DNA of 64,000 bases from the NCBI GenBank assembly GCA_030144725.1, contig JASKMD010000017.1:368011-432010 (forward strand), given 5' to 3'. Source of the DNA: Haematococcus lacustris (taxonomy: Eukaryota; Chlorophyta; Chlorophyceae; Chlamydomonadales; Haematococcaceae). This document shows positions 33,876-47,133 of this stretch, in pieces (position 1 is the stretch's first letter; each line of letters begins with the position of its first letter). Made by a program: the position numbers and the translations under genes. Under the pieces are notes generated by a model, which saw nothing but the letters and a program-made list of their open reading frames with translations, was not told the origin of the DNA and made no database searches.

Positions 33876-34557
33876 ATGGATGCATGGATGGAAAACCCCA
33901 CGATGCAAGGCAGTGCTTCGGAATCAACCGCGACGCCCAAAAGCGATGTAGCAGCTTTCAAGATGGGATGGCTAGGCAAAGGCACCCGCAAACACCTTGT
34001 ACCGGGCTGCTCACAACTTACGCCCAGCGATGTGGAAGATCGCAGTTGGTTCAGGGCGAGCGCTGGGGTTCCAGCAGCTGCGGATGGCGTGACATTTGAA
34101 CCCATACAAAGGCTGTGCGCGGTGAGAAAGTTACAGTTGGTGTAGGGAGGTCATTGGGAACTGACCTGTCATCCCTGCCACTTGCAGGTTGGAACTAGTG
34201 ATGGTCGTGTCAAGCTGTTTGGGAGGCAAGGCGTGGAGAAGACCCTGCTCAGTGTGTGCACTCAGCCCACTGGAACCCGCCAGATCAAGTTCCTCCACAA
34301 CAGGGGGCTTCTCGTGAGGGTGGCTGATGTAGGTGTGACCCATGAAGATTGCCCATCCCATGAAATAGACTGCACGGGTGCTGCAGCTGAATGACAGACT
34401 ATCCAGCAGAGCAGGCTTCACAGCGCAAGCAGCCTAAGCTCAAACGGTGTAAGCTCAAGCTTTTCTCAATATCTTTCAGAGCAGCAGCACCACCACCACT
34501 GCCATTACCACCACCACCAGCATTTTTGAAATCACCACCACCACCACCACCACCACC

Positions 34558-34588
<31 letters not shown>

Positions 34589-37500
34589 CCATCACCATCA
34601 CCACCACCACCACCACCACCACCACCACCACCACCACCACCACCACCACCACCACCACCACCACCACCACCACCACCACCACCACCACCACCACCACCAC
34701 CACCATTTTTGAAATTACCGCCACAAGGAGTGGTGTCAGTGGCAGGCTGCAATCAGGACAGAGGGCAGCTGGGCCCAGGAACTCAACACAGCAATCCTCT
34801 ACTCCAGGACAATCTGATCTATAGATGTCCCTCTATACTCCTGTAACCTCTCTATTTCTATGGCCATTTCTATAGATACACCTGATGTATATATGAATAC
34901 AAATGTTTTTCCATCTACCGTACTATCCCTTTTGATTCCCGAGGCCTCGGAAACTACAATTAAAATATTATTCCCGAGCCATATTTTTCATTGTTTCATA
35001 TTCCCCGATGGCCAAAGTAAGTCTAAAGTTGGTTCTGAAAACGTCTTCGTGCATAGAAATAATCAAGCCTCCCACCCCCTTAATCTCGCATCTAAATCAT
35101 ATGATCCACATAGTCACCCGTCGTGGCCTCTCTTATAGTGGACTTATCACCTGACCACGTCACATGGGGCACTGAACCTCGCTAATACAGTCGTGGTCCT
35201 CCTGCCGCTGCTGGCAGTGGCGGCATATCTCATCATCTGCCTTGGAGCACCCCCATTCTGCTGCCTTGGCCAAAGCAAGCACCCTGCCTTGGCCGGCTGC
35301 CCGTGTATGACCAGCCGCCTCCCCCCTTGACATAATTGCCAGCCTGGTTGCCACCCTTGCCTGTCCTGTGACCCCAGCCTTTGCCCCAGCCTGGCCCACC
35401 TCCCTCGACCTTGCCCGAGGCACAGCAGCCACCCTGGTTGCCACCCCGGCCTGGCCCGCCGCACTAGCCTTTGCCCCAGCCTGGCCCGCCTCCTCCTGGC
35501 CCAGCCCAGGGTGGGCTTAATTCTAGCAGGTTGCCACCAGTTCTCATACGCCTTGCCGGTGCGTGCGAGAGCAGGAGGTGTGCTGGGCGATGCGGCAAGA
35601 TTGAGGCGTGGAGAAGGCCCAAAGTTAGACAACTTGCGAGGTCTCCCAGGTAGTCGATCAAGAGATATTTGGAAGCGTTGTTCATCGTGCATAAGGAGCT
35701 CGCGGTGCAGATTATCAGCTGCGTCGGCGGCACTGATGCCCCGGAGCACAAACTGGTCCATTGCTGGCACTTTCGTCAAGGTCAACTAATTGATTTACTA
35801 CTTCCCGAAAGACCAGAAAAATACATTGTTTTATCATTCCCGGTTTCCCGAAGGACAAAAAACGATTCGGGATAGGGAATCAAAAGGGAGAGTACGGTAA
35901 TATATGTCTTTATTAATATACACTTGCTTTCTCACTTCGCTTCTTTTGCATACTAGGGCACCCATCAGACTGACAGCTCAACCACCAGCGACAGTGACTG
36001 CGTGTATCAGAGATGGTGACCGCCTAGTGGCAGCAACGGTGAAGTGTAGAGTGGTTGGTGATGATGATCAGGGCCCCAGGGTGGTGGTGGTGGTGGTGTG
36101 AGGCCGACTAGTGGTGGTGATGGTGGTGGTAGCGGTGGTGATGGTGGTGGTGATGGTGGTGGTGGTGGTGGTGGTGGTGGTGGTGTCCCTGCAGGCTGGG
36201 TTCCTTGAGGTGTGGAACCTGGCCAGCTCCCTGAAGCACCACATGCTGGAGGGCAGCGTGCGCCACCTCAACGTCATCAAGCTGGAGGGCGAGCAGGTGG
36301 AGGAGCAGGCATGCTGGGAAGTCAGGGGAGGGATACAGGGAAAGGAAGGGGAGGCATGCAGGGGGAACAGGCAGGCTGGTGTGCTGGAGAGCGGGAGTGG
36401 CAGGTAGTAAGACCGGGCAGCGCCTTGCACAGGCACGGCTGGACAGGCGTGGGGAGGATTGGCCAGGAGGGGTGAGGGAGTGGGGCGCTCAATTGCCAGC
36501 TCGCCAGCACTCCCTGGTGAGAGCGAACCTGGTGCCATATCCTGCCTTACGACTCCTGTCCTGGACATGCCTCTTGTCAGGCTTCTCTCCAGCTCCTTGG
36601 CCCTCAACCTTGAGCCTTCATTGCAGTCGAACACACTGATTGTGGACCACTACAAAACAGTGTTTTTCCTGTGTGGTGTTCCCATCGCATGGCATGCTCA
36701 TGGTCATGGTCGCCTACCACCTACAACAATGCCTGACCACGAGGGCTATGATGTAGAGTTGGCATGACAAAACATGCACTAATTGAAAGCTGATGACAGC
36801 TCAAAGGGGGGGCACACACTATTGTGCCTCAGGAGGCTGCTGCTGCTGGGCCTTGGGTGCCTTGTTAGGCCTGTTAGGCATGTCATCTCCATTGTCACCA
36901 TGCACCTTGCAGCCCAGCAAGGCAGCCGGAGCAAGGCAGCCGGGGCAAGGCAGCCCAGCAAGGCTTCTCTCCAGCTGCTGTTGCTGCTGCTGCCCCTGCT
37001 GCTGCTCTTCGTGTGTCAGGTGTGCTGCTGTGCTCCGTTGCTGCGCGACCCCTTCCTCCTCATTGGCTGCTCTTCAGGGTGGGTGGCGTCAAGGAGGAGG
37101 AGCAGCAGCAGCAACAGGAACAACAGTATCAGAAACAGCAGTAGCAGCAGCAGAGCCAGCAGCAGCAGCAGCAGCAGCGGAGACAGCAGCAGCAGCAGCA
37201 GCAGCTGCAGCTTTACTCTACCACAGCAAAATGAGCCACCACCTTCAGCGTCCAGCAGCTACCACTCCATTTCATTGCCACATGTTTGGGTGTTTCATAC
37301 ATGCATGCCTAAGCTGGCAAAGGTGGGCAGCTCTGAGCCGACCAAGGTTGGAACTAGGGACCTCAGCCCAATGAGGCTCATGGATCAAGCACCCTGGCCA
37401 GAGCAACTGCAAACCATGCACATCACACTCATGTCACCCCCCAGTGCCAAGATCTCTGTGGTGCCCACCTTGGCCCCTGCATGCCCAGGACCCTGCGCTT

Positions 37501-39910
37501 CGCTGCCCTGGTCAGCAGCAGCAAGGTCCTGGCCGCAGACCTACGGCAGTCAGCAGCACTGCAGCTGCTGCCCTACAAGGGTGGGTGGCCAGCCTGCTCT
37601 CACTTGCTACCGCCCCCATACTTCCACCCATCTTGCCTTAGCCCAGCCTACCCTAGCCCAGCCACTGCTGCCCTAGTGTGAACGCTCCTCAATGGTCATA
37701 ACCCTGGCTTGCGCATCCTAGACTCATCCCTGCCCGTGACCAGGGGTGCAAAGGGCTTCCTCCCTCCCTCCTTACTGCCTTCACTTGGCTGGTGCAGTTG
37801 GGTGCTTGTCAGCTACCTTGCCCCTCCTGCCGCCCCCACGCTGCTGGGCCCTGCTCCTGCTGCATGCAGTGCCAGCTGTTGAGCTGCTGGGACAGGGGGC
37901 GCTGACACAGGCTGAGGCGCTGACTAGGTGGGCACAGGTTCTGCAATGCCATGCCAGGGTTGAGGCGGAGACTAGGGTCAGGGAGGGTAGGGGCAGGAGC
38001 AGGGTCGGGGGCGGGAGCAGTGGCGGAGGTTGAGGCGGGGGCAGGGCCAGGGGTCAGGGCGGGGGCAGTGGCAGGGGTTGTGGCAGGGGTAGGGGTCACT
38101 CTTGACAACTGGATGTGTCTGATGCTGACTCGTCCTGCCTCATGACACCCTGCTGCCGCTGTTCCTCTTCATTCCCCTGTTGCTGCTGCCTCGCAGAGGT
38201 CCAGCTCACCTGCTGCTTGCATGCCACGAACACAGCAGCAGTTGCAGCATCTGGGACCTGCGGTGGGTGCGAGCTGAGCTGCCTCACACCTGCCTCCTGC
38301 CCTGCCCTCACCTCACCTCACCTCACCTCACCTCACCTCACCTCACCTCACCTCACCTCACCTCACCTCACCTCACCTCACCTCACCTCACCTCACCTCA
38401 CCTCACCTCACCTCACCTCACCTCACCTCACCTCACCTCACCTCACCTCACCTCACCTCACCTCACCTCACCTCACCTCACCTCACCTCACCTCACCTCA
38501 CCTCACCTCACCTCACCTCACCTCACCTCACCTCACCTCACCTCACCTCACCTCACCTCACCTCACCTCACCTCACCTCACCTCACCTCACCTCACCTCA
38601 CCTCACCTCACCTCACCTCACCCCACCCCACCCCACCCCACCCCACCCCACCCCACCCCACCCCACCCCACCCCACCCCACCCCACCCCACCCCACCCCA
38701 CCCCACCCCACCCCACCCCACCCCACCCCACCCCACCCCACCCCACCCCACCCCACCCCACCCCACCCCACCCCACCCCACCCCACCCCACCCCACCCCA
38801 CCCCACCCCACCCCACCCCACCCCACCCCACCCCACCCCACCCCACCCCACCCCACCCCACCCCACCCCACCCCACCCCACCCCACCCCACCCCACCCCA
38901 CCCCACCCCACCCCACCCCACCCCACCCCACCCCACCCCACCCCACCCCACCCCACCCCACCCCACCCCACCCCACCCCACCCCACCCCACCCCACCCCA
39001 CCCCACCCCACCCCACCCCACCCCACCCCACCCCACCCCACCCCACCCCACCCCACCCCACCCCACCCCACCCCACCCCACCCCACCCCACCCCACCCCA
39101 CCCCACCCCACCCCACCCCACCCCACCCCACCCCACCCCACCCCACCCCACCCCACCCCACCCCACCCCACCCCACCCCACCCCACCCCACGCACCCACC
39201 CACGCACCCACCCACGCACCCACCCACGCACGCACGCACGCACCCACGCACGCACCCTCGCCTCGCCTCGCCTCGCCTCGCCTCGCCTCGCCTCGCCTCG
39301 CCTCGCCTCGCCTCGCCTCGCCTCGCCTCGCCTCGCCTCGCCTCGCCTCGCCTCGCCTCGCCTCGCCTCGCCTCGCCTCGCCTCGCCTCGCCTCGCCTCG
39401 CCTCGCCTCGCCTCGCCTCGCCTCGCCTCGCCTCGCCTCGCCTCGCCTCGCTTCGCCTCGCCTCGCCTCGCCTCGCCTCGCCAACCCCACCTCTCCGACA
39501 CTCCCCCTGCCCCAGGGCCCAGGAGCTACGCGCCGCCCTCCTTCCCCGTTCCAAGGACTGCCGCCAGCCCGCCCTGCGCTCCTCAGGCCCCATCACCTGC
39601 GCCTGCTTCCTGCCTGAAGACCCTGCGCTCCCCACCCGGCCGCAAGGGGCCAGGCAGGCGGCCTGCAGCTGGGCCACAGGGCATGAGAAGGGCGACGTGC
39701 TGGTGTGGGTGCTGCCAGGTCAGCCCGCAGGGCTATAGGGCTGCAGTGCACAAGGCGGTGGGCAGAGGTGCCGTGCACTGCATGCTCCCAGCCTCGGCTG
39801 GGTAAAGGATGTTTGATGCGTACCAGATGTGGGCAATGTGATTGTCACTGCTGCCACTGCTACCTTTGCCGCTACGGCTGCTCCCACTGCTGCTGCCTCT
39901 GCCACCATCC

Positions 39911-39998
<88 letters not shown>

Positions 39999-40788
39999 AT
40001 GCCGCTATTTGACTGACGCCCCCGACTCACCCCCTTGAAGCTATGACTCCCATTCACAGCCATGCAGAGCTCATGCACCCCCTCGTGCCCCCATAGGCCC
40101 TGCAAGCCTGCTCATCCCTGCTCCACCCCTCTCTCTTCCCACCCCTTCAGCTGATCCTTCCCCTCTGCCTCCCCTCCCACTCTGCCTGCTACGCTCCCGA
40201 CCCGCCTTCCTCCCGCCTTCTCCCTGTACCTGCCTGACCCCTCACTCCGCAGGCTTTCTCCAGGCCTCCCCAGGCGCGGTGCAGCTGGCCACCTGCCTGC
40301 GCCTGCTGCCAGGCCCTGCGGCCCCTGTGCGTGCCCTGCTGGCTCTCAGGGGGCCTCGCACCCGCCTGCTGCTGCTGGGGGGCCAGGCTGCCCAGCAGCC
40401 AGACTCCCTGGCGGTGATGGATGTGAAGGTGTGTGGGGGATGCTAGAGTTAGGGTGAGGGTGAGGGTTAGGGTAAGGGAGGAAGGGTGCACTTGCTGCAC
40501 CTGCTGCACCTGGCTCAAGGTATGTGGGGGATGTTGGGGAGGGAGGGGGAGAAGTCAGGGACATGGTAAGTGGTCAGTTAGTGTCCTCAGCTGGGCAGCA
40601 GGATCCCACCCCGTTGTGCGGTGAGTTGGTGCTGGGGGACTCCTACAATTGAGAGGTCCTAGGATCCCTTTCACCATGAAGCAAATGTCCACAATGCCAG
40701 AAGGGGATGGTCCAAATCCAGGCTTGGGCGGCCATTTGTGAAATGGAGCTAATAAAAGATGTGAAGTGACGCCCTTGGGGAGAGGGGT

Positions 40789-40820
<32 letters not shown>

Positions 40821-43800
40821 AGGCAGTAGGGGCGGCAGGGGCAGCAGGGGCAGCAGGGGCAGCAGGGGCAGCAGGGGCAGCAGGGGCAGCAGGGGCAGCA
40901 GGGGCAGCAGGGGCGGTGGGGCTCTTCCCTTAGTCATCTCAGGCGACTATGCTTTGCACTGCTCCCTGCCTCCCACTTGCTTTTCAGCTGCTCCTGCTTT
41001 AACTGCCCCGTCGCCCCTGCCCTGTCACCCCTGCTGCTCTGCTGCCCTGCAGCCCTGCTGCCCTGCTGCCCTGCTGCCCACCTACAGCACACTGAGAGAG
41101 TTCCCACTGCCGCTGTTGCTTTTGCTGCTGCCCCTCCTGTTGTATGGCATGGCCAGGGATGCGGCCGTGCTGGCCCACACACAGCAAAAGGAGACGAAGA
41201 TGAGGATGGCGATGATGACGAGCCTTTGTCTGATGATGATGACAACGAAGATGAGGAGGAGTTTGAAGGTGGCGGTAGCGCCACACGCGCTCACAGCAGC
41301 AGCAGGCCAATGAAGCTGCCCTGGATGGGGGAACATGTAGACCTCACGCTGCTGGCAGCACCAGGCACCATCTCAGGTGTGGGGATTGGGGAGGGAGGGA
41401 AGGAGGAGAAGCCCCACCCACCCACCCACCCACCCACCCACCCACCCACCCACCCACCCACCCACCCACCCACCCACCCACCCACCCACCCACCCACCCA
41501 CCCACCCACCCACCCACCCACCCACCCACCCACCCACCCACCCACCCACCCGCCCGCCCGCCCGCCCGCCCGCCCGCCCGCCCGCCCGCCCGCCCGCCCG
41601 CCCGCCCGCCCGCCCGCCCGCCCGCCCGCCCGCCCGCCCGCCCGCCCGCCCGCCCGCCCGCCCGCCCGCCCGCCCGCCCGCCCGCCCGCCCGCCCGCCCG
41701 CCCGCCCGCCCGCCCGCCCGCCCGCCCGCCCGCCCGCCCGCCCGCCCGCCCGCCCGCCCGCCCGCCCGCCCGCCCGCCCGCCCACCCACCCACCCACCCA
41801 CCCAGCTGTGTCCTTGCGTGACAGGTGCTGGGCAGGTTGGAACTGTTCTGCTTGCTGCACACCCCCTGATGCTGCAGGCTATGAGGAGGCTGCGGCTGCG
41901 CTGCAGCTGCTGGAGGGCGGGCAACTGAGCGCCACTGGGCTGGGCCCTAGCGGCACCGCCTCCCTGCTGGCCCTGCCCTTCCAGGCCCAGCCCTCCATCA
42001 CCTGCTGCACCTCCCTGCTGCTGCCCAGCATCAGACACAGCGCAGCGTCCAGGACATCCTTCAACCTTGCGGGCCTCAGGGCAGCCAGTTCTGAACTGGC
42101 CAGAAAGGGGCTGCTGCCGGCATGGTGGGTGATGGGAGTTGAAGCAGGACCTGTGGAGTAGCAGTGAGTCAGCAGCGTCACATCTGCTACCCAAACGTTC
42201 ACCGCCACAAGGCCCGGGGGTGGTCTGTCTGTCTGTGGTGAAAGGATGGACAAGGGGCCAGAGGGCGAGCCTGAAGAACAGGTCAACAGGGTCAACAGGG
42301 CATTGTGGGCGATGGGATTTGAAGCAGGACCTGTAGAGTTGCTAACACCGGCTGCTAACCCTAACAGCTGCCTGCACCCTCCCACATCCTTCTCCTTCCT
42401 TCCTGCTGCCTTGTCTAGTCGCCCTAGGCTGGTGAAAGGGGGATGCCTGAGGAAGCTGATATGACACTGGTGGGCTCAGGGCAGGACAGTGTAAGTTTGG
42501 TGCCACAGTCCTCTTGCAGTCATTGGGTCTGCAGCTGCTGGGCTGACGGCCAGCCTGCCACATGCACTCACTAGGCTTCGCAGCCACATGCTTGAGGCAT
42601 GGGCTCCCACATGCTGCCCTCTATGCATCTCTTCCTCATACCTCTTCATATTTTCATTCATCACACCTCATTCGCTTCATTTGCATATGCAGGCTGTGTG
42701 TTGCAGCAACGCACAACAGCGACTGAGATGTAATGATGATCTCACCTCTGGACTCTGCTTCTAAGCGTAGCGTGCCATATAATGCATCATCCTATTGACC
42801 ACCCGGTCGTTCCTTCCTCCATGTTCATTGCCCCAACCCTCACACCATTGCCCCACCCTCACACCTTTTCACGTTTGCAGCACCTGGTACCTGCATGCTC
42901 ACGGTTGCCCGCCGGCTCCTTCCGCGCTAATGCTGCACAGGCTGGCTGGCAATGGAGGGGGCGAGGGGACGGACATAACCCAGCTCCTGGCCAGGTCCTT
43001 GGCTGGGGGCACACCTCCAGGCGCCCCCACCAACGAGCCCTATGGCCTGGTGCTGGCCACAGGTGAGGGCCCTGCTCCCAGCCCCCCTACCCTACCCCTG
43101 CCTCTGCCCAACCTGCTCAGGCTGTAGAGCTGGCAGTGGAGCCGGCCCTGCCCAGCCGCGCCTGTGCACAGCCATCAATCTGTCATGTCCATTGAGGCCA
43201 GGCCCAACATGAGATGCTGGCAGTGCCTGCGACCCTCACCTATGCTTGTGGTACCCTTTGGGCCACCCCACCCCACCCCACCCCACCCCACCCCACCCCA
43301 CCCCACCCCACCCCACCCCACCCCACCCCACCCCACCCCACCCCACCCCACCCCACCCCACCCCACCCCACCCCACCCCACCCCACCCCACCCCACCCCA
43401 CCCCACCCCACCCCACCCCACCCCACCCCACCCCACCCCACCCCACCCCACCCCACCCCACCCCACCCCACCCCACCCCACCCCACCCCACCCCACCCCA
43501 CCCCACCCCACCCCACCCCACCCCACCCCACCCCACCCCACCCCACCCCACCCCACCCCACCCCACCCCACCCCACCCCACCCCACCCCACCCCACCCCA
43601 CCCCACCCCACCCCACCCCACCCCACCCCCTATCCTGGTCATGAAGTTAGTGATGTCAATGCTGCCATGCCCCACCCCCTCCCTCCGCCCTGCTGCCCCA
43701 CCCCCCAGGCTGCAAGGACGGCCGGGTGCGCTTATGGGATATGTACACTGAGCAGCCCCAGCTGCTGCTGCTGGCCCCCTCCGCCGCCGCCAGCAGCGGC

Positions 43801-46800
43801 AAGCTGGGGGGCTTGAAGCCAGCCACCGCCCTGGCCTTGTGCCAGCAGCATGGCATGCTGGTAGTAGGGCACGCCAAGGGGGAGGTCCGGGTGTACCAGA
43901 TGTCAGACAAAGCGAGGGTGGGGGAGGTTGTGTGCCTGGGGGCAGGGGCCAAGGGGCGGGGCCAGGGGGAGGTCCGAGTTCAGGAGGAGGTTGGGCTGCA
44001 GCTCAAGCTGCGCTGCCTGCTGCTGCAAGCAGAGGTCACCTGCTGCAGCTACTGCCCAGATACCACTGTGGTAGCTGCGGGGGACAAGTCAGGTGAGGTG
44101 GGTGAGCAGGGCAGGGTAGGGCAGGCTGGGCTGAGGCTGAAGCCCGGGAGGCTTCTGGCCACATAGCTGTTGTCAGCAGCAGCAACAGCAGCAGCAGAAG
44201 GATCAGCTTGTTATACAGCCATGGATGATGCCGGAGATGGCCCAGGCGCAGGGGCAGTGCTCCACTAGCTACAACCATCTCTCTAGCTGCAATCATCTCC
44301 ACTAGGTGCAACCATCTCCACTAGCTGGCCCTCATGCCACGTCCCAGTAAGGTACTAGAGCAACAAAGGTCAAGCCTGGTGCACGGCCCCCAGCTGCCAG
44401 CTGCATCCATCTCACTCTGACCTAACCTGCTCCGCCCCCTGTCCCTGCTGCTCCGCCCCACAGGACCCCTGCCTGCCTCCCTCCCTCCCCTCCCCACCAG
44501 CCCCCCAAGCCCGGGCTGATGCCACTGGGTGCTTTCTGCAGCTGATCCGTTGTTTGCCGTTTGCATTGCCCCAGCCTTGCTGCCCCCCCCCGCATCCCAG
44601 CCCCCACGTCCCCTCACATCTCCCCGGAGACAGTCTCACCCCGGCTGGTGTGCCTGCGGCCATGCCTGGCCTGCAGGGTGCGTGTGCGTGGTGGACCTGT
44701 CGCAACCCGCCCTGCTGTGGTGCCTGGCTCCCCTCCCCCAACAACAGCCCATCCTGTCCACCCAGGTCGTACACATCGCAGCACCCGCTAAGAAGGACAG
44801 GTGAGACCCTGCCGCCAGCCACCGGCCTCACATGCCTACTGCAACGCAGCCAGACTCACGGCGCCCGGGGCTGCACCTGCTGCTGGCTGGGAGCTGCGCT
44901 GCACTTGGGCTGCACCTGGCTGTGCTGCACCTGGCGCTGAGAGCTGTCGCGAGGCTGGGAGCTGTGCCGGGACTGCACCTGGTGCTGGCTGCGCTGGCTG
45001 TGCTGCACCTGGCTGCACCTGGTGCTGGCTGCACTTGTGCTGCACCTGGCTGCACCTGGCTGGCTGCGCTGGCTGGGAGCTTTTGATGCACTTGTGCTGC
45101 ACCTGGTGCTGGCTGTGCACCTGGAGCTGGCTGTGAGTTGTGTTGCGGCAGAGCCCTGGCAGAGCAGAGGCTGTGCTGCACTTGTGCTGCACCTGGTTCT
45201 GGCTGCACTGGTTGGGAGATGTGCTGTACTGGAGCACTTCACTGACTCTGGCCTGGTCTGGGACCTGGCAGTGGTTGGCTGGGTGCCTGTTATGGGTCCT
45301 AGCTCTAGGGTTACATGACCTGTGTCCGCAGCATTGAGGTGGTGGCTTCACAGTCCCTCAGCCACAAGTCAGTGCTGTGAAGTACAGCGGCGAGGATGTG
45401 AGAGAGCAAGCACGTCCTATCACCCTGGCATGTGCTGTGCGCAGCTGGCTTGCCCGCGCAGCTGTGCCCAGGAGGCTGGCTAAGCATGTGGCCAGCCAGT
45501 GAACTGCAAGTGCACCTCATGCTGCCATCCCACAATGACGGCGCAGCAGTTAGGGCAACACATGCCCTTGCCTCCAAAGACAAAAGACCTATAAATAGAA
45601 TCCTGCCCCTGCAGGGCCTCGGGGATGGAGCTGGAGGAGGAGGGCGGTGCTGTCGCCACCCTCCTGCTGGCCACTGCAGATGCCTGCCTAGCTGCCCTGG
45701 ACCTCAACACGGGCGCATTCATTGGTGAGGCAGCGGGTGTGACGAGAGTGAGATGGATGAGTGGCATGTCACACATGGAGAGCCCTGATCCCCGCAACGT
45801 TGGACTGTTTCCCAGCGCCTAGGCTGGTCAAGCTATCAAGGTGGTCCGCGACGATAAGCTGACCTACTGATATGCTGAAAAGTGAGATGCATGTATCAGT
45901 GTTATAGGCCTGATTACTCACACTTTTGATCAATGAAAGAGGAAGCCATAGTGACAATTCTGTCATGCATTGTCCCTGCCCCATGGCATATGCCAGGAGA
46001 AGTGGGGCATGCTTGATAGGTCTGGTGAGCAATAGCTTTAACTCTTAACTTTGCTCATGCCCAAGCCCCATCCACTGCCCCTGCACCCCTACCCCTGCAC
46101 CCCTACCCCTCCACCCCTGCCCCTCCTTCCCCGCCTTTCACCTCCACCTGCTCGCCTCTGCCCGGCATCCTTGTCCTGTGCGGGTCCAGGCCGCCACGGC
46201 GCTCTGCAGCCCAAGAACCAGTCTCAGGCCCTGACCTGCCACCCCCTGGACGCCCAGCACCGCCTTCTGTGGCAGGCCTCAGCCCAGGGCCGCTGCTCCC
46301 AGGACGCCCTGGCCCTTGCCCGGGCCGCCAACCTGGCTGCCACCAAGAGGACCGCCCCGCCTGGTGGGGCTGGAGTCTCAGGCCACAGAGGAAGGCACAG
46401 GTCACAGCACTGCTCATAGGGCGGCCACGTTACGAGGGTACTGTGACCTGCCTAGTGGTGGATGACCTGTGCCAAGCAGCCAGGTGGTACAGGAGTCGCC
46501 TTGGCCACAGGTCACTGCGTGGCACAGCTTGTCCTGTGGGCTTAATGACCTGCATTGTGGTAAACGGCCCTCAGGCTTTCCTAGCAGCGTCCCAGCCTGC
46601 CCACCTGCCTGCCCTGCCCACCTGCCTCCTCCACCTGCCACCTTGCAACTTACCCGCCTAGATTTTGCTCTACAGCATGTCACACGTCATGGGCCACTGT
46701 TGCCTGCTGGTGGATTGCCCCGCAGCCTCAGCCCGCAAGCCCTCCAGCGACGATGGCAGCAGTGAGGACGGCAGCAGGGTGCTGCTGGCGGAGTATGTGC

Positions 46801-47063
46801 TGCTCACCACCGACCACTACATCAGGATCTACAGGTGGGCCTAAGGCTGCCACTCGACTCTGGGCTTGCAACAAGGCCGGTGCTGCTGCCCAGTAGCAGG
46901 GAGCTAATGGAGCTGCTGGCCATCCACGCCACCCCTACACCTGGTCACATGGTCACATGGTCAGGCATGCGCATGCAGGCCCCACTGGTCACACATGTCA
47001 GGTGTGAGTAGCTGCTGCCGCTGCTGCCGCTGCTGCTGCTGCCGCTGCTGCTGCTGCTGCTGC

Positions 47064-47133
<70 letters not shown>

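Noticed and set aside
38115..39805. Long ORFs of 290-541 codons on both strands (SPHLT, PTPPH, GWGGV, RRGEA repeats)
   Set aside because: They are translations of pentanucleotide satellite in an intron; the real exons end at 38262 and restart at 39516.
40447..40490. Telomere-like GGGTTAGGG tract
   Set aside because: Only a few mixed GGGTGA/GGGTTA units inside an intron with exons on both sides.
41291..42194. PPTH/GGRA and similar repeat ORFs
   Set aside because: Translation of the CCCA/CCCG tetramer arrays inside a tomosyn intron.
38306..43628. CRISPR-like regular arrays
   Set aside because: Units are 4-5 bp without spacers; the DNA is eukaryotic nuclear.
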